From Pseudaeromonas paramecii (GTDB taxonomy: Bacteria > Pseudomonadota > Gammaproteobacteria > Enterobacterales > Aeromonadaceae), in contig NZ_BAABFC010000001.1 of NCBI RefSeq assembly GCF_039540575.1, positions 248,001 through 312,000 on the forward strand: DNA of 64,000 nt. Direction: 5' to 3'. The notes under the pieces were generated by a model. The model did not search any database. It had not been told where the DNA came from and was given only the letters and a program-made list of their open reading frames with translations. The position numbers were made by a program, and so were the translations under genes. Positions within the stretch are counted from its first letter, which is position 1. Every line of letters begins with the position of its first letter. Below are positions 35,586 through 44,351 of this stretch, in pieces.

Positions 35586-35604
35586 GGAGCCCAGGCCGGG
35601 CTCC
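35586..35604 (+). terminator. Hairpin after the DUF2750 gene
   Basis: GGAGCCC/GGGCTCC with an AGGCC loop is followed by TCCTGTT, seven bases past the stop codon. Confidence 0.55.
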
Positions 35605-35783
35605 TCCTGTTACCCCGGCCCATCCTGCCGGGGGCTCCATCCAGTCCTGCCTCCGCCCCCAGTAACCCGTGCCGACGCCGCCTTTTTCTTTGTCACGCCT
35701 TTGCCTGACGCCGCACCCTTGCTAGCTTGGTAAGTAACGACAGCGCCATGAGTTCCCGTCTGAGCAACCATGAAGGAGTGCCT

Positions 35784-36326
35784 ATGCAACGCGCCCTGCT
35801 TATCGTCGACGTCCAGAACGACTTCTGCCCCGGTGGTGCCCTGGCGGTGCCGCAAGGGGATCAGGTGGTTCCCGTGATCAATCGCCTGCTGGACCGTTTT
35901 CCGCTGGTGCTGAGTTCTCAGGACTGGCATCCTGCCCAGAGCCGACACTTTGAGCGCTGGCCCGTGCACTGTGTGCAAGAGAGCCAGGGGGCGGCCCTGC
36001 ACCCCGACTTGCAGGCCGATGCCATCCAGGTGCGGCTGTACAAGGGCACGGGCCAGGCCGACGACGGCTACTCGGCCTTCGAAGCCACCAACCTGGATCT
36101 GGCCCAGACCCTGCACCAGGCCCAGGTGGATCACCTGTATATCGTGGGGTTGGCCACCGACTACTGTGTCAAGGCTACCGCCCTGGATGCCATCAAGGCG
36201 GGTTTTGACACCACAGTGGTGCTGGATGCGGTTGCCGCGGTAGAGCTCACCCCCGGCGATGGCATCAACGCCCTGCAGGCCATGAGCAACGCCGGCGTGC
36301 GGCTGACCCACTCCAGCGCCCTCTAG
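35784..36326 (+). CDS. pncA: Nicotinamidase (isochorismatase-like)
   Basis: Hydrolyses nicotinamide to nicotinate in NAD recycling. The 180-residue protein has the cysteine-hydrolase triad: Asp in LIVDVQNDFCPGGALAV, Lys in LYKGTG and Cys in GLATDYCVKATALDAI. The metal-site motif SQDWHP is present, with later histidines in HFERWPVHCVQ. It is shorter than E. coli PncA because the loop after DWHP is reduced. AAGGAG precedes the chosen ATG. Confidence 0.85.
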   Translation: MQRALLIVDVQNDFCPGGALAVPQGDQVVPVINRLLDRFPLVLSSQDWHPAQSRHFERWPVHCVQESQGAALHPDLQADAIQVRLYKGTGQADDGYSAFEATNLDLAQTLHQAQVDHLYIVGLATDYCVKATALDAIKAGFDTTVVLDAVAAVELTPGDGINALQAMSNAGVRLTHSSAL

Positions 36327-36340
36327 CGATGCGTCGACCA

Positions 36341-36368
36341 GGCCGGCGGTTTCTTTTGTGCGCCGGCC
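36341..36368 (+). terminator. GC-rich hairpin between pncA and rlmI
   Basis: GGCCGGCG and CGCCGGCC enclose a T-rich 12-base loop. There is no T-tract after the stem. TACAAT at about 36373-36378 could be the -10 element for rlmI. Confidence 0.4.
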
Positions 36369-36410
36369 CCCCTACAATATGCCCCCCATTTGAGCATCAG
36401 GATCAATTTG

Positions 36411-37604
36411 ATGAGTGCCGCCATTTTCCTGCAAGCCGGGCGCGAGCGTTCCGTACTGCGCCGCCACCCCTGGATCTTCTCCAAGGCCATCGACAAGGTG
36501 AAGGGCAAGCCCACCGCCGGTGAGCCCGTGGATCTCTTCACGCACGATGGCCGCTGGCTGGCCCGCGCCGCCTGGTCCCCGGCCTCCCAGATCCGCGCCC
36601 GGATCTGGACCTTCGATCGGCAGGAAACCATCGACACCGACTTCTTCATCAACCGGCTACGCTGGGCCCAGGCCGGGCGGGATGCGCTGATCCAGCGCCA
36701 GGGCCTGAGTGCCTACCGCCTGGTGGCAGCCGAGTCCGACGGCCTGCCCGGCATCACCATAGACCGCTATAACGATTTCCTGGTCTGCCAACTGCTCAGC
36801 GCCGGTGCCGAGTACCATAAGGAGCAGCTGTTCGCCGCCCTCAAGCAGCTCTATCCCGATTGCAGCCTGTATGAGCGCTCCGATGTGGCGGTGCGCAAGA
36901 AAGAGGGGCTCGAGGAGAGCCAGGGGCTGGTGTATGGCCAGCTGCCGCCGAGCGATCTGCTGATCCAGGAGAACAACGGCGTGCAGATCCAGGTGGACAT
37001 CCAAGGCGGCCACAAGACCGGCTTCTATCTGGATCAGCGTGACAACCGTGCCATTGCCGGCCGCTACGCCCAAGGCCGGCGGGTGCTCAACTGCTTCTGC
37101 TACACCGGCGGCTTTGGCGTCTATGCCCTAAAGGGCGGTGCCAGCGAGGTGATCAACGTGGATGTCTCCGATCCCGCCCTGGCCATCGCCCGCCGCAACG
37201 CCGAGCACAATCAGCTGGATCTGAGTCGTGCCCAGTTCGTCAATGAGGATGTGTTCAAGCTGCTGCGCCGCTACCGCGAAGAGGGCCAGCGCTTCGACAT
37301 GATAGTGCTGGATCCGCCCAAGTTTGCCGAGAGCAAGGCTCAGTTGCCAGGCGCCTGCCGTGGCTACAAGGACATCAACCTGCTGGCCTGTCAGCTGCTC
37401 AATCCCGGCGGCATCCTGCTAACCTTCTCCTGCTCCGGCCTGATGGATGCGGATCTGTTCCAGAAGATAGTGGCGGATGCCGCACTGGATGCCGGGCGCG
37501 AGGCCCAGATCCTCGAGCGGATGGGCCAGGCGGCAGATCATCCCATCGCCACCCCCTACCCGGAAGGCTTCTACCTCAAGGGCCTGGTGGTGCGCGTCCG
37601 TTAG
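36411..37604 (+). CDS. rlmI: 23S rRNA m5C1962 methyltransferase RlmI
   Basis: Methylates C1962 of 23S rRNA using S-adenosylmethionine. The 397-residue product has an N-terminal PUA domain (LQAGRERSVLRRHPWIFSKA), then an EEHEE-type middle segment. The methyltransferase domain holds GGHKTGFYLDQRDNR, the SAM motif VLNCFCYTGGFGVYAL near 226 and MIVLDPPKFAESK with the later cysteine LTFSCSG. ATG 36411 (MSAAIFLQAGRE) has AGGA upstream and matches the family length. Confidence 0.93.
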   Translation: MSAAIFLQAGRERSVLRRHPWIFSKAIDKVKGKPTAGEPVDLFTHDGRWLARAAWSPASQIRARIWTFDRQETIDTDFFINRLRWAQAGRDALIQRQGLSAYRLVAAESDGLPGITIDRYNDFLVCQLLSAGAEYHKEQLFAALKQLYPDCSLYERSDVAVRKKEGLEESQGLVYGQLPPSDLLIQENNGVQIQVDIQGGHKTGFYLDQRDNRAIAGRYAQGRRVLNCFCYTGGFGVYALKGGASEVINVDVSDPALAIARRNAEHNQLDLSRAQFVNEDVFKLLRRYREEGQRFDMIVLDPPKFAESKAQLPGACRGYKDINLLACQLLNPGGILLTFSCSGLMDADLFQKIVADAALDAGREAQILERMGQAADHPIATPYPEGFYLKGLVVRVR

Positions 37605-37672
37605 GGACGGCCCCGTCTGGTCTCGCCCTGCCTGCAGGCGTAAAATGGCGGCTCAATTTGCAAGGAGCCGCC

Positions 37673-38716
37673 ATGACAGACATTCGTCTCACCCAATATA
37701 GCCACGGCGCCGGCTGTGGCTGCAAGATCTCACCCAAGGTGCTCGACAGCATACTCCACAGCAATTTGCCAGGCTTTACCGATCCCCGCCTGCTGGTGGG
37801 CAATGCCAGCCGGGATGACGCCGCCGTGGTGGACCTGGGGGATGGCCGGGCTCTCATCTCCACCACCGACTTCTTCATGCCCATAGTGGACGATCCCTTC
37901 ACCTTCGGCCGCATCGCCGCCACCAATGCCATCAGCGATGTCTACGCCATGGGCGGTACGCCCCTGGTGGCCATCGCCATCCTGGGCTGGCCCATCGCCA
38001 AACTGCCGCCGGAGGTGGCGGCCCAGGTGATCGACGGCGGGCGCGCCGCCTGCCATGAGGCGGGGATCAGCCTGGCCGGTGGCCACAGCATTGACTCCCC
38101 CGAGCCCATCTTCGGCCTGGCGGTCAACGGCCTGGTCAGCCTGGCTGAGCTCAAGCGCAACGATACCGCCCAGGCCGGTGATCGCCTGTTTCTGACCAAG
38201 CCCTTGGGCGTGGGCATCCTCACCACCGCCCAGAAGAAAGGCCTGCTGCGGGAGGAAGATGCGCAGCTGGCCCCCGAGCAGATGTGCCGGCTCAACACCC
38301 CGGGCCGCGCCTTTGCCCGCCTAAGCGGCGTCCATGCCATGACGGATGTCACCGGTTTTGGCCTGGCCGGGCACCTGCTGGAGATGTGCGAGGGCGCTAA
38401 TCTCCAGGCGCGGGTGGATCTGGGCGCCCTGCCCCGTCTACCAGCCTTGGAGCTCTATCTCGCCCAGGGCTGCGTCCCCGGTGGCACCCTGCGCAACTTC
38501 GATGCCTATGGCCACAAGCTGGCGCCCTTGGGCGAGTCGGAACGCAACCTGGTGTGCGATCCCCAAACCAGCGGGGGTCTGCTGGTGGCGGTGGCCCCGG
38601 ACAGCTGCGCCGAGTTTCTGGCCTGTGCCGCCGAACAAGGGCTGCCACTGCAAGCCATCGGCGAGCTGGCCGCCTATGAGGCCGGCGCTCGCATTCACTG
38701 GTCCACTCCGGCATGA
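37673..38716 (+). CDS. selD: Selenide, water dikinase (selenophosphate synthase)
   Basis: Makes selenophosphate from selenide and ATP, the selenium donor for tRNA 2-selenouridine and selenocysteine. The 347-residue protein carries the catalytic GCGCK (Cys15, Cys17, Lys18) with cysteine rather than selenocysteine. GGHSIDSPEPIFGL, TDVTGFGLAGHLLEM and CDPQTSGGLLVAV are also intact. AAGGAG lies before the ATG. Its TGA overlaps the ATG of mnmH, so the pair are coupled; here selenium use is for tRNA modification at least. Confidence 0.95.
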   Translation: MTDIRLTQYSHGAGCGCKISPKVLDSILHSNLPGFTDPRLLVGNASRDDAAVVDLGDGRALISTTDFFMPIVDDPFTFGRIAATNAISDVYAMGGTPLVAIAILGWPIAKLPPEVAAQVIDGGRAACHEAGISLAGGHSIDSPEPIFGLAVNGLVSLAELKRNDTAQAGDRLFLTKPLGVGILTTAQKKGLLREEDAQLAPEQMCRLNTPGRAFARLSGVHAMTDVTGFGLAGHLLEMCEGANLQARVDLGALPRLPALELYLAQGCVPGGTLRNFDAYGHKLAPLGESERNLVCDPQTSGGLLVAVAPDSCAEFLACAAEQGLPLQAIGELAAYEAGARIHWSTPA

Positions 38717-39810
38717 CGCTGCCGACTCTGGCGGCGGATGCCGACCTGCTGCTCAGCGGCAGGCCCCTCATCGATCTGCGCGCCCCGGCCGAATTTGCCG
38801 AAGGGGCCTTGCCCCAGGCCATCTCCCTGCCCTTGATGAGCGATGCCGAGCGGGCCGCCGTGGGCACCTGCTACAAACAGCAGGGCCAGGCGGCCGCCAT
38901 CGCCTTGGGCCATCAACTGGTCAGCGGTGATATTCGCGCCGCCCGGATGGACGCCTGGCTCAGCCAGATCCAACAGCAACCAGATACCCTGCTGTATTGC
39001 GCCCGGGGTGGCCTGCGCTCCGAGACGGTACAGCGCTGGCTGGCGGAGCAAGGCTGTGTGGTCCCCCGGGTCGAAGGGGGCTACAAGGCGCTGCGCCGCT
39101 GTCTGATCGACAGCCTGGACAGGCTCAGCAGCCAGCTGCCGCTACTGGTGCTCTGTGGTATGACGGGCACCGGCAAGACAGATCTGCTGCTGAAACTGTC
39201 CAACGGCGTGGATCTGGAAGGCCTGGCTCAGCACAGAGGCTCCAGCTTCGGCGGCCTGCCGGAGGGGCAACCCAGCAACATCGATTTTGAAAACCGCCTG
39301 AGCCTGGCCATGCTGCGTCAACACAGCACCGGCGCCCCCGGCCTGGTGCTGGAAGACGAAAGCCGCATGATAGGTCGCTGCACCCTGCCCATGTCCCTCT
39401 ACCAGGCCATGCAGCAGGCACCGCTGGTGATCCTGGAGGCACCGCTGGATGAGCGGATCGCCCGCATTCAACGTGACTACGTGGATGGCCTGTGGGCTCG
39501 GTTTGCCCGCCAGATGGACGAGGAGGCCGCCTGGCAGCAGCTGGCACAATTTCTGGGCACCGCCCTGCAACGGTTGGAGAAGCGCCTGGGCAATCTGCTG
39601 TGCCGCCAGTTGCAGGAGAGTCTGCAGGCCGCCTTACAATCGCAACAACAGACCGGGGATCGGGGGGGGCACGCCGACTGGATAGGTCGCCTGCTGACGC
39701 AATACTACGATCCCATCTACCGCCGCCATCTGCAGGCCAGGCCCCAGCCGGTGGTGTTTCAGGGGCCAGCGGCAGACTGCCTGGCCTTTCTGCGCGCTCC
39801 CGCCCCATAA
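38713..39810 (+). CDS. mnmH: tRNA 2-selenouridine synthase MnmH (SelU)
   Basis: Replaces the sulfur of 2-thiouridine at tRNA wobble positions with selenium through a geranylated intermediate. The 365-residue protein has an N-terminal rhodanese domain with the catalytic Cys96 in LLYCARGGLRSET and a C-terminal P-loop domain with GMTGTGKTDLLL near 149. RGSSFGGLPEGQPSNIDFEN is a family signature. The ATG overlaps the selD stop (ATGA). Length matches E. coli MnmH. Confidence 0.94.
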   Translation: MTLPTLAADADLLLSGRPLIDLRAPAEFAEGALPQAISLPLMSDAERAAVGTCYKQQGQAAAIALGHQLVSGDIRAARMDAWLSQIQQQPDTLLYCARGGLRSETVQRWLAEQGCVVPRVEGGYKALRRCLIDSLDRLSSQLPLLVLCGMTGTGKTDLLLKLSNGVDLEGLAQHRGSSFGGLPEGQPSNIDFENRLSLAMLRQHSTGAPGLVLEDESRMIGRCTLPMSLYQAMQQAPLVILEAPLDERIARIQRDYVDGLWARFARQMDEEAAWQQLAQFLGTALQRLEKRLGNLLCRQLQESLQAALQSQQQTGDRGGHADWIGRLLTQYYDPIYRRHLQARPQPVVFQGPAADCLAFLRAPAP

Positions 39811-39834
39811 AAAAACCGCCCGATTGGGCGGTTT
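39808..39834 (-). terminator. Intrinsic terminator for the chemoreceptor gene (shared with mnmH)
   Basis: AACCGCCC/GGGCGGTT with a GATT loop sits between convergent genes. The long T-run lies on the minus-strand side, so it is oriented for the chemoreceptor. Confidence 0.85.
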
Positions 39835-39851
39835 ACGTTGCATCCTTTTGG

Positions 39852-41891
39852 TTATCGAATGCCGGCGGCGTGTAGCTCGGCCACATAGTGTTTGTCGACG
39901 CGGAAGATATGGTCGATCAGCCAACTCTTGAGAAACATGACAATCTCCAGATCCGCATCCGGCTCGCCCCGGGCAAAGCGCTGCAACAGGGCATCCAGAT
40001 CCTTGAGCAGCTTGACGTGCACCTCCTTATGCCCACTGAGATCGCTGTAGTTGGCCTTGTGCATCAGGGCCTCCTCTGAGATCAGGTGCTGCTTGGCCAG
40101 GTTGACCAAGTGATCCAGCCGCTGCTTGATCTGATGACCGGCACTGCCGTCGTGGAGCGCCCGATAGAAGTGGTTCATGGCGTCAAACAGCCCCTTATGC
40201 TGACCATCAACCTCCGCCACATCCACACTGAAGGCAGGGCTCCAGTTGACTATGTTGCCATCTGTCTGCTGAGTGGAGTGATAACTGACCTTGAATTGAG
40301 AACCGAGCAGGCGGATCTCCTCACTGCCAAAGCCCACCTCCTGGGCGCGCCGAGCACTGCGATGCGCCAGCTCGAGCGTCTGACGGGCAATGTCCGCCAC
40401 CTCCACCACGTTGCGGCTGGTCTCTTCGGCCACCAGCGACTGCTCCTCGGCGGCCGCGGCAATCTGGGTATTGAGCCCGGTGATCCTGTCTACGGCGCTG
40501 ACGATAGCATGCAGCGTCTGACCGGCATCACTGGCCTGCAACACCGCCTGTTCGCTAAGCCGACTGGTCTCGTGCATGGTGTTGACCGCCTCGGCGGTAC
40601 GCAGCTGCAGCTGTTCTATCTTCTGTTGTATCTCCACCGTGGCACCCTGGGTCCGGTTGGCCAACATGCGCACCTCATCGGCCACCACGGCAAACCCCCG
40701 CCCTGCCTCGCCGGCCCGGGCCGCCTCGATGGCGGCATTGAGGGCCAGCAAGTTGGTCTGATCCGAGATGGTACGGATGACATTGAGGATCTCGCCGATC
40801 TGGCCGCTTTCCTGTTCCAGCCGGTTGATGATGCCGGCCGCCTGCTCAATCTCGGTGGCCACCTCCTGAATAAGGTTCACCGCCTGAGCTACCCGCTGTT
40901 GGCCCATGCTCGCCGCCTGCTGGGTCTGTTCCGTCTCTTGTTTGGCCTCATCCGTGTTGCGGGCGATCTCCTGCACCGTGCTGGCCATCTCGTTGATGGC
41001 CGTCGCCAGGGCATCGGTATTCTGTTGCACCTGATCCATGCTCGATTGCGTCATCCGGGTCTGCTGCTTGAGCCCCTCGATCTTGTGGCCATTCTGCTCT
41101 GAGACCCCCTGTACCGTGCCAACGATATGATCCAGATCCCCTAGGAAATGGTTAAAGGTCTTGGCCAGCCGGGCAAATTCATCCTGCCCCACCACCGGCA
41201 GACGAAACGCCAGATTCTTGTTTCCCCGCGCCAGGTTATCCAGGTTGAGCGCCAGTGCCTTCAAAGGCGTCAGCACCTTGACTAGCAGGGCCGCCAGGAT
41301 CAGCAGCACCAGCAGACCGTTGATCCCCTGCAACCACAGGGTTTGGCTAGACAATGTCTGCTCCAGGGCCAGTCGCTGCTGGCGGGACTGGGCCAGTTCG
41401 GCGCCATGCTGTTGCAAGGCCGCATCTAACTGCTGGGCAATGTTGGCTGAGATGGCATCAAATCCCTGAACTGGCGCCTTCATCAGGGCATTGCCCGCCT
41501 GGGCCCCTTGCTGCTGATAGGCTTGCACCATCTGTAGCCCAACCCTGAGCTGCTGCTCCATCAGGCCTTGCAGTGCGATCTTCTCTTCCTGCACTGTCGG
41601 CAGTAACGCCTGGGCCGCCGCTTGATGAGACCTTGCCTCGGACACCGCATCTGCATCACCGGTTAACGACGCATCGGTTAGGAATTGCTGGATCTGGGAG
41701 GTGTGAAAGCGCAGTGCCTGCAGCGCATCCTGAATATGGTTGAGATGAGCCGCCTCAGCCCCCAGATGATCTATCTGCTTACTCAGGCGCATACCCAACA
41801 GCGTGGTGCTCAGGATGGACAACAAGATGAGGAGTGAACAAAGCAGGGTGAAGCGACGCAGGGAAAACCGGGCCAGCCAATGGTACAACAT
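39852..41891 (-). CDS. Methyl-accepting chemotaxis protein with C-terminal bacteriohemerythrin domain
   Basis: A 679-residue chemoreceptor. It has a membrane segment near 13-33, a periplasmic helical ligand domain to about 205, a second membrane segment, HAMP (LTPLKALALNLDNLARGNK) and a signalling domain. The signalling tip reads NLLALNAAIEAARAGEAGRG. From about residue 548 a hemerythrin-like domain follows: WSPAFSVDVAEVDGQHKGL (His near 565), KQHLISEEALMHK, GHKEVHVKLL and LIDHIFRVDKHY, giving the di-iron His/Glu/Asp set. This points to oxygen or redox sensing. ATG 41891 has AAGGAT upstream. Confidence 0.9.
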   Translation of the reverse strand: MLYHWLARFSLRRFTLLCSLLILLSILSTTLLGMRLSKQIDHLGAEAAHLNHIQDALQALRFHTSQIQQFLTDASLTGDADAVSEARSHQAAAQALLPTVQEEKIALQGLMEQQLRVGLQMVQAYQQQGAQAGNALMKAPVQGFDAISANIAQQLDAALQQHGAELAQSRQQRLALEQTLSSQTLWLQGINGLLVLLILAALLVKVLTPLKALALNLDNLARGNKNLAFRLPVVGQDEFARLAKTFNHFLGDLDHIVGTVQGVSEQNGHKIEGLKQQTRMTQSSMDQVQQNTDALATAINEMASTVQEIARNTDEAKQETEQTQQAASMGQQRVAQAVNLIQEVATEIEQAAGIINRLEQESGQIGEILNVIRTISDQTNLLALNAAIEAARAGEAGRGFAVVADEVRMLANRTQGATVEIQQKIEQLQLRTAEAVNTMHETSRLSEQAVLQASDAGQTLHAIVSAVDRITGLNTQIAAAAEEQSLVAEETSRNVVEVADIARQTLELAHRSARRAQEVGFGSEEIRLLGSQFKVSYHSTQQTDGNIVNWSPAFSVDVAEVDGQHKGLFDAMNHFYRALHDGSAGHQIKQRLDHLVNLAKQHLISEEALMHKANYSDLSGHKEVHVKLLKDLDALLQRFARGEPDADLEIVMFLKSWLIDHIFRVDKHYVAELHAAGIR

Positions 41892-42123
41892 ATGTGATCC
41901 TTGGTAATAAGATGCACTTAGATTAAATGTTAAAATTGTACCTGTCAGTGCGAAAATTTCATCTGATCCGACCACTGAAAGCGTTTTTTCTTCCCCTCTT
42001 TGTTAACCATTTACCGACAAGAGCGCCGCATGCGGCCGTTCAACTGCGGGGCTTTGATCCATCCCCTGGCACCCGCTGAGGGTAGAGGGTACCCTGTGTG
42101 TTTTGTGTGGCAGGAGTGAAGGC

Positions 42124-42726
42124 ATGTTGCTCTGTTTTGGTGATTCTAATTGCTGGGGTTGGCACCCGGCAGGCGGTCGGCATCCGGCGGCAGACCGCTG
42201 GCCGGAGCAACTGGCCAAATCGCTGGGTCACTCCTTGCGCAATCTTGGTCAGCCGGGGCGCACCCTGGTGTGTGAAGACCCCAGCCTCGGGCTGGTTTCT
42301 GACCGTGCCAGCTGGCAAGCAGCCCTGGCCGAACAGCCGGCTTACCTGGTGCTGGCCTTGGGGATCAACGATCTGGCCGCCGGTGGCCACCCGGCTGAGA
42401 TTGGCCAGGCACTGGAAGCCTATCTTGGCGATTGGCACCATGCCGGGCGGCCTGGCCGGCTCGTGCTGCTCGCCCCGGCGCCGATCCCCGCCTTGCAGGG
42501 GGCCTGGCGCAGCTTGTTTAGCGCCAGCCATACGCTGGCCCCGGCACTGTTGCCCCTGTGGCAAGCAATCGCCGAGCGCTGGCAGCTGACGTGCGTGGAT
42601 CCGGCCCCCTTACTGGGCGACAGCCCGGACGGGCTGCACTGGACGGCGCAGGATCATGCGGCCATTGCCCAGGCGCTTAGCCAGGTCTTCGGCGCCTCGG
42701 TTGGCCCCTCGGCCAGTGCGGGGTAG
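42124..42726 (+). CDS. SGNH/GDSL-family hydrolase
   Basis: A 200-residue esterase-like protein. Block I is CFGDSNCWGWHP with the nucleophile serine, block III LALGINDLA supplies the oxyanion asparagine, and block V DGLHWTAQDH supplies Asp and His. The first block with GDSN and GWHP resembles aryl-esterase/acyltransferase members of the family. There is no signal peptide, so it is cytoplasmic. AGGAG lies seven bases before the ATG. The substrate cannot be named. Confidence 0.82.
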   Translation: MLLCFGDSNCWGWHPAGGRHPAADRWPEQLAKSLGHSLRNLGQPGRTLVCEDPSLGLVSDRASWQAALAEQPAYLVLALGINDLAAGGHPAEIGQALEAYLGDWHHAGRPGRLVLLAPAPIPALQGAWRSLFSASHTLAPALLPLWQAIAERWQLTCVDPAPLLGDSPDGLHWTAQDHAAIAQALSQVFGASVGPSASAG

Positions 42727-42758
42727 AATGCCCTTTTCCTGTTGACTGTGGAGCCTTC

Positions 42759-43403
42759 ATGCTCAAGTACAAAATTTTGCCGGTCACCCCCTTCATGCAA
42801 AATTGCACCCTACTGTGGTGTGATCAGACCCATGAGGCGGCCCTGGTGGATCCCGGCGGCGAGCCGGCGCTGCTGCGCAAGGCGGTGGCCGAGGCTGGCC
42901 TGACCCTGACCCAGCTGTGGCTGACCCACGGCCATCTGGATCACGTGGGGGCCGCCGACGAGCTGCGCCAGCAGACCGGCTGCCCCATCATAGGCCCGCA
43001 CCAGGCCGATGCCTTCTGGTTTGAGGCCCTGCCCGCCCAATCGCAAATGTTCGGCTTTCCCCATCAAGAGAGCTTCGTGCCAGATCGCTGGCTCAACGAG
43101 GGTGACACCCTGAGCCTGGGCCAGGAACAGCTACAGGTGCTGCATTGCCCGGGCCATACGCCGGGACATGTGGTGTTCTACAGCCAGGCCGCCAAACTGG
43201 CACTGGTGGGGGATGTGCTGTTCAACGGCTCCATCGGTCGCACCGACTTTCCCAAGGGCAACCATGCCGACCTGCTGGACGCCATCAATCACAAGCTGCT
43301 GCCACTGGGCGACGAGGTGCTGTTCATCCCGGGTCATGGCCCCAACTCCACCTTGGGTCACGAGCGGGTCAGCAACCCCTTCCTCAGCCAGCCCATCTGG
43401 TGA
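42759..43403 (+). CDS. gloC: Hydroxyacylglutathione hydrolase GloC (YcbL-like)
   Basis: Metallo-beta-lactamase-fold type II glyoxalase that hydrolyses S-lactoylglutathione. The 214-residue product resembles E. coli YcbL/GloC over its length. The metal motif is LTHGHLDHVGAADEL (THxHxDH), with HCPGHTPGHVVFY, LVGDVLFNGSIGRTDFP and FIPGHGPNSTLGHE supplying the other ligands. It follows the SGNH gene by 32 bp. Repeat copy B begins seven bases after its stop. Confidence 0.9.
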   Translation: MLKYKILPVTPFMQNCTLLWCDQTHEAALVDPGGEPALLRKAVAEAGLTLTQLWLTHGHLDHVGAADELRQQTGCPIIGPHQADAFWFEALPAQSQMFGFPHQESFVPDRWLNEGDTLSLGQEQLQVLHCPGHTPGHVVFYSQAAKLALVGDVLFNGSIGRTDFPKGNHADLLDAINHKLLPLGDEVLFIPGHGPNSTLGHERVSNPFLSQPIW

Positions 43404-43409
43404 TCGGGC

Positions 43410-43903
43410 AGTAAAAAGCCACCTGCATAGCAGGTGGCTTTGATTGGCCCCCTAGAAGGGGGCTGTCTCACTCAAGCGTAGAGTTATCAGACCTGAGGCA
43501 TAAACCAACGTCGGTTGTTTGATGCGGATTTTGTCCGTGCCGCCTTTCTCCACTATCGCGCTCTTTCTACCCCCGGCTTGGCGGTGGCGGGCCAAGGGTC
43601 CCCCTTGGCAATCCCCAGCAATCCCTGCCCGCTGGCCCTGCGGGTGTCCTCGTCTATCGGTCCGGCTTCTCGGTCGTTATCGACGTGTTCCCAACACGGC
43701 GATAACTCGCTCGGCTTCCCTGCCTCGCGCCCGGCCGGCCCGCTCTCCTCGGCCAGCGGCAAGGGATAACAACCCCTTAGCCAGCATGATGACACAACCA
43801 CGACAGATGGTTTATTCAACATGCCTATATTGATGAAGACGCCCGAGCATGGGCGCTCTACGGGCATAGCCCCGACGGAACGTTCGTGGTTTAAGGATGA
43901 CAA
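43410..43903 (-). repeat. About 494-bp hairpin-rich repeat, copy B (inverted)
   Basis: The minus-strand reading of this interval matches copy A (28903-29409) end to end. It begins TTGTCATCCT exactly at the T-run of the rplY terminator and ends with the CCACCTGC/GCAGGTGG stem and T5 just after gloC. It lacks the ACCACC/GGTGGT hairpin of copy A. The central hairpin is shortened from 11 to 7 bp but stays paired (CCAAGGG/CCCTTGG). The wobble change in CTCAGG/CTTGAG also keeps pairing. Frames such as 43553-43906 (minus) are not conserved in copy A. Confidence 0.85.
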
Positions 43904-43931
43904 CAAAAAAGGCGCTCTACTGAGCGCCTTT
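43904..43931 (-). terminator. Intrinsic terminator after rplY
   Basis: AAGGCGCTC/GAGCGCCTT with a four-base loop is followed on the minus strand by TTTTTTG. Repeat copy B starts at the end of this T-run. Confidence 0.9.
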
Positions 43932-43950
43932 AGTCTGAAGCGGTACGCGA

Positions 43951-44238
43951 TTAGGCGCGTACGAAGTCCAGGTGAACCACTTGTGTCTTAACCGGGTGAC
44001 GTTGAACGGCAGCCAGCTTCACCTTCACTTCCTTGCCATCGATGTTCAGAGTCAGTACATCGCTGTAGAAAGCGTCTTGCTGTTGAGCCACGTTCACCTT
44101 GTTGAAATCCAGGGTGACGGACACAGCGGCTTCGGTGCCACCGTAAACTACGGCCGGTACCTTTTCGTCACGACGCAGGCGGCGGCTCGCACCTTTCCCC
44201 AGGTCGGTACGTTGTTGAGCTTCAAATACGAAAGACAT
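43951..44238 (-). CDS. rplY: 50S ribosomal protein L25
   Basis: Binds 5S rRNA in the large subunit. The 95-residue single-domain form matches E. coli L25 in length, with the typical GKGASRRLRRDEKVPAVVYGG and VKLAAVQRHPVKTQVVHLDF. A GAGAG ribosome site is present. The preceding 113 bp up to the LysM gene include the promoter; I could not settle on one. Confidence 0.95.
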   Translation of the reverse strand: MSFVFEAQQRTDLGKGASRRLRRDEKVPAVVYGGTEAAVSVTLDFNKVNVAQQQDAFYSDVLTLNIDGKEVKVKLAAVQRHPVKTQVVHLDFVRA

Positions 44239-44351
44239 AGTCGTTCTCTCTTTATCTAAGTGAATTTTGGTGTCGGATGCGACCGTCCGGCACCTCGGGT
44301 AAAGCAGCGCGGGATGTTATCACTGTCGGACGATTCAGACAAGCCAAACCC

